In this document: piece by piece, positions 56,872 to 64,000 of the stretch
Layout of the letters: each line of letters begins with the position of its first letter
Numbering within the stretch: position 1 is the stretch's first letter
Source of the DNA: Bradyrhizobium sp. WBOS07
GTDB lineage: Bacteria > Pseudomonadota > Alphaproteobacteria > Rhizobiales > Xanthobacteraceae
DNA length: 64,000 nt
Direction: 5' to 3'
Assembly: GCF_024585165.1 (NCBI RefSeq)
Contig: NZ_CP029008.1
Location: 2,480,001 to 2,544,000 of the forward strand
Notes under the pieces: model-generated
What the model was told of the DNA's origin: nothing
Seen by the model: only the letters and a program-made list of their open reading frames with translations
Database searches by the model: none
Position numbers and translations under genes: made by a program

Positions 56872-57689
56872 GTGCGCCGGCTCCGCGATTGCGGATCGAG
56901 AATGTCGCGCAGGCCGTCGCCGAGCAGATTGAGGCCGAGCACCGTCAGGAAGATGGCGAGGCCCGGAAACACCGAAAGCCACGGCGCCGTCGTGATCTGC
57001 TCGCGGGCCTCCGACAACATGCTGCCCCAGCTTGGAAAGGGCGGACGGACGCCGAGGCCGAGGAACGACAGGGCGGCCTCGGACAACACCGCGCTGCCCA
57101 TGCCGAGCGTGCCGATGACGATGATCGGCCCGAGCATGTTCGGCAGCAGCTGCGTCATCATGATGCGCAGATCGCCGTAGCCGAGCACGGTCGCCGCCTG
57201 CACATAGCCCTGGCTGCGCAGCGACAGCGCCGAGGCCCGCGCGATCCGGCAGGTGAAGGACCAGTTGGTCAGCCCGAGCGCGATCAACAGGCTGGTGAGG
57301 CCGGGGCCCAGCACGGCCATGATGGCCAGCGCGAAGATCAGCGAAGGGATGGCGAGCATGAGATTGGTCAGGGCGTTGACGAAATCGTCCCACCAGCCGC
57401 CGAAATAGCCGGCGCTCAGCCCCAGGGCCACGCCGATGACGCTGTTGATCAGCTGCGAGACGATGCCGACCGTCAGCGAGACCCGCGCGCCGTACACGAC
57501 GCGTGAATAGATGTCACGGCCCTGATCGTCGGTGCCGAACCACCAGGTCCAGCTCGGCGGCTCTTCCGCGTTCATCAGGTTGGCGTCCATCACGGGATCG
57601 GTGTGTGCGAGCCAAGGCGCGAGCAGGCCGACCAGGATCGCCAGCGCGAACAAGACGCCACCGATGACGAGGTTGGGGCGGAGCTTCAT
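56868..57689 (-). CDS. Peptide ABC transporter permease, DppC type
   Basis: The 273-residue permease has an N-terminal helix (GGVLFALAILVGLLAPWLA), the FGTDDQGRDIYSRVVYGARVSL periplasmic motif of DppC/OppC proteins and five further helices with the EAA-like loop QAATVLGYGDLRIMMTQLLPN. ATG 57689 overlaps the stop of the DppB-like gene (ATGA). Confidence 0.94.
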
Positions 57690-58609
57690 GCGTATCTGAT
57701 CCTGGGATCGATCACGCCGTAGAGCACATCGATCAGCAGATTGATCGCGAGAAAGGCCATCACCACCACGAGGATGGAGCCCTGGACCGCCGGAATGTCG
57801 CGCTGCAGAACGCTGTCGACCAGGAGCGAGCCGATGCCCGGCCAGGAGAACAATTTCTCGACGACGACCGCCTGCCCCATCAACCCGCCGAATTGCAGGC
57901 CGACGGTGGTGAGGATGATGACGAGCGCATTGCGCATCACATGCCACTTCACGACCCTGAATTCGCTCATGCCCTTGGAGCGCGCCGTGCGGACGAAATC
58001 GGCCGTCATGATCTCCAGGACCGCGGCGCGCGTCGTTCGGGCAAACAGCGCCATCGGCGAGACGCCGAGCGTGACGGCCGGCAGCAGCAGATAGTTCAAT
58101 CCGCCGTCGCCATAGCCGAAGCTCGGCAGCCAGCCGAGCTTCAGCGCGAACAGGTACATCAGGACGAGGCCGAGCCAGAACTTGGCGATGGAGAGGCCCG
58201 ACACCGCCACGACCATCGCGAGCGTGTCGACGATGCCGCCGGGTTTCAGCGCGGCGATGAAGCCGAGGGGAACGCCGATCACGATCGCGAACGCCATGGC
58301 CGCGAAGATCAGCTGCAGCGTCGGCCATGCCCGCTTGGCGATCATGGTCGTGACCGGCTCGCGCGTCCGGAACGAGGTGCCGAAATCACCGGTCGCCAGC
58401 TTGGCGATGTAGGTGCCGAAACGCACATGAACGGGATCGTCGAGCCCGAGCTGCTTCTTCATGCGCAGCTCGACCTGCGGGTCGCTGTCGTCGCTCATGG
58501 AGGTGACGATGCTGCCGGGAACGACGCTGAACAGCACGAAGACCAGCAGCACGACGGCGAGCGCGGTCGGGACGGTCTGCAGCAATCGACGGATCAGGAA
58601 GGAGAGCAT
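57686..58609 (-). CDS. Peptide ABC transporter permease, DppB type
   Basis: The 307-residue permease starts MLSFLIRRLLQTVPTALAVV, the usual DppB/OppB N-terminus. It has six helices, and ARSKGMSEFRVVKWHVMRNAL is the ATPase-contact loop. ATG 58618 would add three residues; a GAGGA site suits ATG 58609. The gene is separated from the binding protein gene by 51 to 60 bp that include a strong hairpin. Confidence 0.94.
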   Translation of the reverse strand: MLSFLIRRLLQTVPTALAVVLLVFVLFSVVPGSIVTSMSDDSDPQVELRMKKQLGLDDPVHVRFGTYIAKLATGDFGTSFRTREPVTTMIAKRAWPTLQLIFAAMAFAIVIGVPLGFIAALKPGGIVDTLAMVVAVSGLSIAKFWLGLVLMYLFALKLGWLPSFGYGDGGLNYLLLPAVTLGVSPMALFARTTRAAVLEIMTADFVRTARSKGMSEFRVVKWHVMRNALVIILTTVGLQFGGLMGQAVVVEKLFSWPGIGSLLVDSVLQRDIPAVQGSILVVVMAFLAINLLIDVLYGVIDPRIRYA

Positions 58610-58622
58610 CGGCACCATTCCT

Positions 58623-58657
58623 CGCTCCCTCCATCGCTTGAGGCGATGGAGGGAGCG
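58623..58657 (-). repeat. Perfect 15-bp inverted repeat in the peptide importer operon
   Basis: cgctccctccatcgc / gcgatggagggagcg with loop ttgag lies between the binding protein gene and the first permease gene. No T tract follows, so it is more likely an mRNA-stabilising or processing hairpin than a terminator. Confidence 0.75.
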
Positions 58658-58669
58658 CGCGAGCGTACG

Positions 58670-60259
58670 TCACTTCGCGGGCGAGGTCTCGTCGACCCAG
58701 AGATCCTCGACGTTCTGATGGGTCAGCTCCGTCGCGTTCAACTGGATCCCCTTCAGCCAAGGCTGCACCGCCATGACCGCCTTGTTGTAGTTGAAGAACC
58801 AGACCGGAGCCTCCTCATAGAGCAGCGCATTGGCCTTTTGCAGCAGTTCGCTGCGCTTTGCGACGTCGTCGGCCTGCCCTGCCTGATCGACGAGCTTGTC
58901 GAAATCGGCATTCTTGTAGGTCATGTAGTTGCAGGCCGGCTGCGGCGTCGACGAGTGGAAGCATTTGAGGGCGGCCAGCGGATCCGGCCCGCTGGCCTGG
59001 GAATAGATGAAGGCCTGGTAGTCGCCGGTGCGGACCACCTCCGCCAGCACGGCGGTCTCGACCTGCTTGACCTTGGCCTTGATGCCGACCTTGTCCAGCA
59101 TCGGGATCACCGCCGACACGATCGGCAGGCCCCAGCTTTCATTCTGGCTGGCGGTCCATTCGAACTCGAAGCCTTGGGGATAGCCGGCCTCGGCGAGCAA
59201 CTGCTTGGCCTTGGCGGGGTCGTAGGGGTAAGGCTTCATGGCCTTGTCGTAGGCGGGCGAGGTCAGCGGCAGCCAGCTGGTGGCGCGATAGGCCTTGCCC
59301 TTGACCAGCTTGTTGATGATCAGATCGGTATCGATCGCGTAATTGATCGCCTGCCGCACGCGCTTGTCGGAGAACGGCTTGAACGTGGGATTCATGCCCA
59401 TGTAGCGGGTGAAGACCTCGGCGACCTCGACGATGGTGCCCTTGAGGGCGGCGTCGGACTGATAGGCGACGTATTGCGCTGGCCCCAGCACCGAGGTGTC
59501 GATCTCCTTGTTGCGGAAGGCGACGTCGCGCGCCGCGGCCTCGGCCATGATCGACACGATGACCTTGTCGGCGTAGGGCTTGCCGGGCTTGTAGAACCGG
59601 TCCCACCGCTCCAGCACGATGCGTGACCCCGGCACGTGCTCGACGAACTTGAACGGTCCGAGACCGATCGGCTTCTGGATGAAGCTCTCCTTGGCGCCCT
59701 CGTCGGCGGGATAGATCGAAGTCAGCGCGGTAAAGAAGTAGAAGCCGGGATCGACCTTGTCGGTCAGCTTCATCTCAATGGTGAAATCGTCGATCTTCTT
59801 CAGGCCGGAGATTTCCTTGGCCTGGCCCTTCTCCACCGCGGCGGCGCCCTCGATGACGCGGACAAAGCGCGCCCCGGGATAAGCCTTGGTGCCGTCCATG
59901 ATGCGGTTATAGGACCAGATGACGTCGTCGGCCGTCATCTTGACGCCATTGTGGAAATAAGCGTCGTCGCGCAGCTTGAAGGTGTGAACCAGGCCGCCGC
60001 CGGAGACCACATCCTCCTTGGCGAGTTCCAGAACCGGCTTACCCTCCGCGGAATTCCAGATGTAGAGCGAGCGATGCAGCGCCTTGGCGTAGATCTCGTC
60101 CTGGGCGCGTTGCGTGGTGTGAATGTCGAGGCTGGTGAAGCTCGAGCCGTAAGGCGCCGTCATGCGGATGGTTCCGCCCTTGCGCGGCGTCTGGGCCTCC
60201 GCCGTTGCGGCGAGCGCCAGCCCCATCCCCGCGATGATTGCGATCATCCTGAACATCAT
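58670..60259 (-). CDS. Peptide ABC transporter substrate-binding protein (family 5 type)
   Basis: The 529-residue protein begins with a signal peptide (IIAGMGLALAATAEA) and follows the DppA/OppA pattern: GGTIRMTAPYGSSFTSLD, FKLRDDAYFHNGVKMTADDVIWS, VRQAINYAIDTDLI and YPYDPAKAKQLLAEAGYP. It is the first gene of the importer operon. Peptides are the usual substrates, but opines and other solutes occur in this family. Confidence 0.93.
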   Translation of the reverse strand: MMFRMIAIIAGMGLALAATAEAQTPRKGGTIRMTAPYGSSFTSLDIHTTQRAQDEIYAKALHRSLYIWNSAEGKPVLELAKEDVVSGGGLVHTFKLRDDAYFHNGVKMTADDVIWSYNRIMDGTKAYPGARFVRVIEGAAAVEKGQAKEISGLKKIDDFTIEMKLTDKVDPGFYFFTALTSIYPADEGAKESFIQKPIGLGPFKFVEHVPGSRIVLERWDRFYKPGKPYADKVIVSIMAEAAARDVAFRNKEIDTSVLGPAQYVAYQSDAALKGTIVEVAEVFTRYMGMNPTFKPFSDKRVRQAINYAIDTDLIINKLVKGKAYRATSWLPLTSPAYDKAMKPYPYDPAKAKQLLAEAGYPQGFEFEWTASQNESWGLPIVSAVIPMLDKVGIKAKVKQVETAVLAEVVRTGDYQAFIYSQASGPDPLAALKCFHSSTPQPACNYMTYKNADFDKLVDQAGQADDVAKRSELLQKANALLYEEAPVWFFNYNKAVMAVQPWLKGIQLNATELTHQNVEDLWVDETSPAK

Positions 60260-60647
60260 GTGTCCCCCAACAACGCAGGTCGATGCCGATCAGAGATTTG
60301 ATCATTCGCAGCCCATCGAATGCAAGCTTCGTTTTTGCTGGAGACCAATGTCAGTTCCTGGAAGTGGCGCTTCGGCGGAGATCCCGAGGATGGGGTTGCA
60401 TCCCCGCAGCGATGCAATCCGCATTGACGCAGTGCGTCATCGGGCAGCCGACGCCCCCTTCCCTTTGCGACCGTTTTGGCGACCGTCCGAGCTCTCTCCG
60501 ACATTGCCGGCGCCAGCGACTTGTCCGCCGAAGCCTTGGCGACGGCGGAAGTAACCCAGAGCCTTTGCGCGGCGACGGTCTGGATTGCTTCGTCGCAAGG
60601 GCTCCTCGCAATGACGGAGGGTGCGGCACTGCCCCTTCGCGATGTCT
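60260..60647. repeat. Intergenic gap with two palindrome-type repeat elements
   Basis: No gene was recognised in these 388 bp. At about 60521-60555 lies tccgccgaagccttggcgac with ggcggaa, and at about 60574-60620 ctggattgcttcgtcgcaag followed by ggctcctcgcaatgacgg. Both are imperfect palindromes, and their chance translations (RRRQGFGGQ, GALATKQS) are ones I recall as spurious proteins across Bradyrhizobium and Rhodopseudomonas genomes. Confidence 0.6.
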
Positions 60648-61958
60648 TCAGCCCGACAATTCCGGCATCCAGTGCCGCAGTTTTCGCGCAGCACCCGTGA
60701 CGTCGGCGATCGTCCGGAACGTCGGCGTCTCGACCATCATGGCGCGTGCCAGCCGCACCGCGCGCGCTTCGCTGATGGCGCGCGTCTTCGGATCCTCGAT
60801 CAGCTCGAAGTCGATGTTGTGGGCGAGACCGAAGATGCGGCGGATGATCTTTGCGGCGGCGAGGCCGATCGTGTCGGCGAACAGGCGTTGTATGTAAGCC
60901 TGCCGCTCGGCCTCCAGGCGCGCGGCGCCCTTCTCTCCGGCAAACAGCGAGGCCGGGTAGGCGTCGCCTGCCGCGCCGGCGCGCCAGAGCTCGAGGAATT
61001 TGCGAGCGAACTCGCTCCAGACCTGCTCGACCGTCTCCAGGACCCAGGCCTCGAACGCGGCCCGCCCGCCCGGCGCACGCTCGTGGCCGGCGGAGGCGAA
61101 ATAGGCCATTAGGAGGTTGGCGAGCACGGCGCCGACGTCGAAGCCCATCGGGCCGTAGAATGCGAATTCGGGATCGATCACCCGGGTCTCGCTCTCCGTG
61201 ACCATGATCGATCCGGTGTGGAGATCGCCGTGCAGCAGCGCTTCCGGGCTTGCCATGAACTTCAGCTTCAGCCGGGAGATCGCGACGTGCAGCTCCATGT
61301 CGTCGCGCAGCTCAGCGGCAAGGCCATCGAGATACGGCGCGGTCCAGCGGTTCTGCTCGGCGATACGGTAGGGATCGGTGAAGATCAAATCCTCGGTGAT
61401 CTTGCACAGCGCGTGGTTGCCGGCGAAGGCTGCGATGCCCTCCTTCTTCTCGGCCGCGGACAGCGCGAGATCGGAGGTGAAGAACAGCGTTCGCGCCATG
61501 AAGGTGGTGATGTCGCCGACGAAGCCGGGATATCGCGTGCCGGCAACCAGCCCCTTGCGCATGATGATATGGGGCTCGAGCAGCTCCATCACCGTCAGCG
61601 CCAGATCCTCGTTGTGATGCAGCAAAGCCGGCACGAGGCCGGGCGCGAGCTGGGCCTGCTTCGACAGCGCCAGATATTCGTAATGGGCCCGCGACAGCGG
61701 CAACGGCCAGCTCTCGCCGACGAGGCGGACATAGGGCAGCGCCTGCTTGACGGCGATGCCGCCGCGCGGGCCCTTGACGATGAAGACGAGGTTGAGGTTG
61801 CCGTCGCCGACCTCGGTGATGGTCCAGGACGCCGGCTCGCCGCCCAGCCGGGCCGCAACATCGAAGACCTCGGCAATGTAATCCCGCAAATCGGCTTCAT
61901 GGAGAATTCGATAATCCTGCCGCCGCGGATCGGCCAACGGTCGAGGCGCTGAACTCAT
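60648..61958 (-). CDS. mtnK: S-methyl-5-thioribose kinase
   Basis: MtnK phosphorylates 5-methylthioribose in methionine salvage. In the 436-residue protein the nucleotide motif is EVGDGNLNLVFIVKG, LLHGDLHTGSIMVTESETRVIDPEFAFYG carries the catalytic Asp loop and the metal Asp, and PLPLSRAHYEYLALS is a family segment. ATG 61958 was preferred to ATG 61973. The usual partner mtnA (isomerase) is not in the window; downstream lies the repeat gap. Confidence 0.9.
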   Translation of the reverse strand: MSSAPRPLADPRRQDYRILHEADLRDYIAEVFDVAARLGGEPASWTITEVGDGNLNLVFIVKGPRGGIAVKQALPYVRLVGESWPLPLSRAHYEYLALSKQAQLAPGLVPALLHHNEDLALTVMELLEPHIIMRKGLVAGTRYPGFVGDITTFMARTLFFTSDLALSAAEKKEGIAAFAGNHALCKITEDLIFTDPYRIAEQNRWTAPYLDGLAAELRDDMELHVAISRLKLKFMASPEALLHGDLHTGSIMVTESETRVIDPEFAFYGPMGFDVGAVLANLLMAYFASAGHERAPGGRAAFEAWVLETVEQVWSEFARKFLELWRAGAAGDAYPASLFAGEKGAARLEAERQAYIQRLFADTIGLAAAKIIRRIFGLAHNIDFELIEDPKTRAISEARAVRLARAMMVETPTFRTIADVTGAARKLRHWMPELSG

Positions 61959-62074
61959 GCCGGTCTCCCCCACTATGCCGGCGGGAGCAGCTGTTCACTC
62001 CCATGTCAGGATTTGAGCCGGCCTTCTTTTCGGATCATCATAGCCGCAAAGCGCCCTGGCGCCTATCGCCACGA

Positions 62075-62707
62075 TCATTCGACTAAACCGAGCGTCTCGA
62101 TGCGCTGTGCAAGCCAGATCGTGTGCCCGCCGCAATCGCGATCGTCGGCGACATGCGACACGACGCGGAAGCCGTTCCGGCCCAGGAGCGACCGATATTC
62201 GCTGGCATCCAGGCTCGCATGATACAGCGGCTCGCCGCCGAATTGTCCGATTGCCTCCCCGTGCGCGGGACCGCTCGTGAACATCAGCGCCGCATCCGGC
62301 GCGGCATGCTCGCGAAAGATCTGGAACATGCGGCGCTGGTCCTCAAAGGACAGATGAAAGAAGCTGTCCCAGGCCAGGATTCCGCAGAAGCGTCGCCCCA
62401 ACGCAAGCTGGCGCATGTCGCCGACATTCCACTCCTGCTGCGGGAAACGACGTCGGCACTCCGCGATCATCGCCGGGGCGGAATCCACGCCCACGACGGG
62501 GTGACCAAGACCGATCAGATACCCGGCGATCGGCATGGCGGAGCCACAGCCCAAATCGAGGACCGGGCCGGCGGGAGGCAGCAGCGCGCGAAAGCGGTCG
62601 AGCCAGGCTCGCTCGAACAGGCGGCTCTGGGCGCGCTTCGCGATCCAGTCCGAGGCCTGGCGCTGGTAGAGATCGATGATCCGGTCGGCGGCTTCCGATG
62701 ACGGCAT
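62075..62707 (-). CDS. Class I SAM-dependent methyltransferase
   Basis: The 210-residue protein has motif I VLDLGCGSAMPIAGYL, an acidic residue after GVDSAP and FCGILAWDSFFHLS as motif IV, typical of small-molecule methyltransferases. ATG 62707 gives MPSSEAADRIIDLYQRQA. The longer open frame upstream overlaps the opposite-strand YidB-like gene start and is not protein-like. The substrate is unknown. Confidence 0.85.
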   Translation of the reverse strand: MPSSEAADRIIDLYQRQASDWIAKRAQSRLFERAWLDRFRALLPPAGPVLDLGCGSAMPIAGYLIGLGHPVVGVDSAPAMIAECRRRFPQQEWNVGDMRQLALGRRFCGILAWDSFFHLSFEDQRRMFQIFREHAAPDAALMFTSGPAHGEAIGQFGGEPLYHASLDASEYRSLLGRNGFRVVSHVADDRDCGGHTIWLAQRIETLGLVE

Positions 62708-62939
62708 ATGCGTTCTCGCGCGGCGCTTGGTCCTGAGATCGTCCGGCTCCGCCGGGGTCGAGCTGAGATCGGGTTTACTACCTCCTGCCGCCATCTCCGG
62801 CCAGCCCCACCCCGTCCTTGCTTCTCTCCCCTCACGGCAGCGAGACGCTTCGCCGCGACTGATCATGTGCGATCTCGGGAACTCAGGCGTGTCGAGACAG
62901 TTTCGCTCTTCTCGGATCCCGGATCTCAAGGAGACGCCA

Positions 62940-63407
62940 ATGGCGCGCGGAATGCCTTCCATGACTGCCCTTCTGGCAATGCTGGCCATAGCTGGCTATC
63001 AAAACCGCGACAAGCTGGCCGAACTGCTGAAGGGTTCAGGCGCAGGGTCTGCGGGCGGAGGGCGTGCCGGCGGGAGTGCTCAGGAGCCGCTTGGGGGAAT
63101 GCTGGGCAATTTGGGCGGCATGCTCGGCGCGGGCGGCATCGGTGGGCTGCTCAATGGAGGAATTGGCGAGCTCCTGGAAAGGTTTAACCAGAATGGACGG
63201 GGCGAGGTAGCCGACTCCTGGGTCAAGCCCGGCCCCAACAAGGAGATTGCGCCGCCTGAGCTGAAAACCGCCGTTGGCGCCGACGTGCTCGAGAAGCTCG
63301 AACAGCAGACGGGGCTCTCTCAAGACGAGATCCTTGCAAGGCTGTCCCGGGAATTGCCGTCGGCGATCGACAAGTACACACCGGACGGGCGCCTGCCGCA
63401 GGCTTGA
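62940..63407 (+). CDS. YidB-like (DUF937) protein
   Basis: The 155-residue protein starts at ATG 62940 with AAGGAG seven bases upstream. Gly-rich segments (GGMLGNLGGMLGAGGIGGLLNGG) fill residues 35-75, and the C-terminal half has the family pattern ADSWVKPGPNKEI, VLEKLEQQTGLSQDEILARLSRELP and YTPDGRLP. Family members are of unknown function. It is followed 30 bp later by a GlsB-like gene on the same strand. Confidence 0.88.
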   Translation: MARGMPSMTALLAMLAIAGYQNRDKLAELLKGSGAGSAGGGRAGGSAQEPLGGMLGNLGGMLGAGGIGGLLNGGIGELLERFNQNGRGEVADSWVKPGPNKEIAPPELKTAVGADVLEKLEQQTGLSQDEILARLSRELPSAIDKYTPDGRLPQA

Positions 63408-63437
63408 CTGCCGCTGCCTAACTCGAAGGGGTTTGAA

Positions 63438-63701
63438 ATGAGCATTCTCTGGACGATCATCATCGGCTTCGTCGCCGGCGTCATAGCCAAATTCATCATG
63501 CCCGGAGACAACGAGCCGTCCGGCTTCATCCTGACGACCATCCTCGGCATCGTGGGCGCATTCGTTGCGACCTACCTCGGCCAGGCCCTCGGCTGGTATC
63601 GCCCCGAAGAAGGAGCAGGATTGATCGGCGCGGTCGTTGGCGCGATCATCGTGCTGCTCGTCTACGGAATGATCGCGGGCCGCCAACGCCGAACGATTTG
63701 A
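63438..63701 (+). CDS. GlsB/YeaQ/YmgE family stress-response membrane protein
   Basis: The 87-residue protein has three hydrophobic segments: TIIIGFVAGVIAKFIMPG, TTILGIVGAFVATYLG and IGAVVGAIIVLLVYGMI. The Gly-rich pattern with the MPGDNEPSGF loop is the transglycosylase-associated protein signature. CGAAGGGGTTTGAA precedes the ATG. It is probably cotranscribed with the YidB-like gene. Confidence 0.92.
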   Translation: MSILWTIIIGFVAGVIAKFIMPGDNEPSGFILTTILGIVGAFVATYLGQALGWYRPEEGAGLIGAVVGAIIVLLVYGMIAGRQRRTI

Positions 63702-63728
63702 TGGTCTTGCGTGAAAAGCGCGACGAGG

Positions 63729-63756
63729 CTGCGCACTCCTGTCAGGAGCTGCGCAG
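63729..63756. terminator. Hairpin between convergent genes
   Basis: A nested stem (ctgcgca with tgcgcag, inside it ctcctg with caggag) lies between the GlsB-like gene and the opposite-strand gene at the window edge. No long T run follows, so a terminator role is likely but not certain. Confidence 0.5.
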
Positions 63757-63789
63757 TTCTGCGCCGCGCTCACGCAGGACACCGAACAA

Positions 63790-64000
63790 TTACTCCCGCT
63801 CCAGGAAGCTCGAGCCGATCTCGGCCTTTCTCTTGATCGGATCGTAATCACAATAAACGAGATCTGCGACCAGCGTATAGCTGGCGCTGACGTTGTATTT
63901 GTCGAGCTTGACCGAGTTTAGGCCGATCACCGAGGTGCTCTTGCCGCCGTTCCATTTGAACGGTGTCGAACTCTTGGCCTGCTCGCAGGCCATCACCGCT
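63790..64000 (-). CDS. C-terminal fragment of an unrecognised protein
   Basis: The frame is open to the right edge, so the start lies outside the window. The visible 70 residues include ACEQAKSSTPFKWNGGKS, VKLDKYNVSASYTLV and LVYCDYDPIKRKAEIG. Alternating hydrophobic residues suggest beta strands, and the Cys pair with a likely upstream leader would fit a small exported protein. No family was recognised. Confidence 0.5.
   Translation of the reverse strand, partial: AVMACEQAKSSTPFKWNGGKSTSVIGLNSVKLDKYNVSASYTLVADLVYCDYDPIKRKAEIGSSFLERE

Noticed and set aside
57893..59626. A 577-residue plus-strand open frame
   Set aside because: Antisense to the permease and binding protein genes of the peptide importer.

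Overview
The window is high-GC (about 65%) DNA from an alphaproteobacterium of the order Rhizobiales, most likely a Bradyrhizobium or close relative. The reasons are the rpsB-tsf-pyrH-frr-uppS-cdsA-dxr-rseP-bamA-lpxD-fabZ-lpxA-lpxI-lpxB order (with lpxI rather than lpxH), the proS-lolC-lolD-dnaE neighbourhood, short intergenic palindromes of the kind scattered in Bradyrhizobium genomes, and many ABC uptake systems. No tRNA, rRNA, CRISPR array, transposase, integrase or phage gene was recognised, so this is mostly chromosomal core with accessory islets.

Layout. 1-5.35 kb: end of a ROK-like gene, then a tightly coupled plus-strand operon for a carbohydrate ABC importer (binding protein, two permeases, UgpC/MalK-type ATPase) and a short-chain dehydrogenase. 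5.6-9.4 kb: a class III nucleotide cyclase with TolB-like and TPR parts, then a translationally coupled pair: a PAP2/vanadium-haloperoxidase-like protein with a Gly-Asn-Ala repeat N-terminus and a glutamic (G1/eqolisin-like) peptidase homologue. 9.5-24.7 kb: the minus-strand translation/isoprenoid/outer-membrane/lipid A operon from rpsB to lpxB, with one small plus-strand KTSC-domain gene inside it. 24.9-28.6 kb: a proline-rich caspase-fold protein that has lost both catalytic residues, and an exported beta-carbonic anhydrase. 28.7-42.6 kb: dnaE, then an accessory insert (32-residue membrane protein, Omp25-like barrel, large hybrid histidine kinase, XRE regulator and divergent oxidoreductase), then lolD, lolC and proS.

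43.0-48.2 kb: a five-gene minus-strand copper-handling operon (DUF2946 protein, TonB-dependent receptor, Asp-box propeller with Cys/His clusters, TlpA-like thioredoxin, PCu(A)C chaperone). These could carry copper from the outer membrane to cuproenzyme assembly in the periplasm. 48.6-52.8 kb: a globin preceded by an orphan intrinsic terminator, and a ribose-type ABC importer (binding protein, double ATPase, permease). 52.9-54.8 kb: an ATC-hydrolase-family gene and a RidA-family gene without the usual substrate Arg, divergent from an unusually short LysR-type regulator. 54.9-60.3 kb: a complete Opp/Dpp-type peptide importer. 60.3-64 kb: a repeat-rich gap, methylthioribose kinase, a SAM methyltransferase, a YidB-like protein, a GlsB/YeaQ stress membrane protein and a truncated unknown gene at the edge.

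All calls come from reading the sequence. Family names rest on motifs and gene order, and no database search was run.
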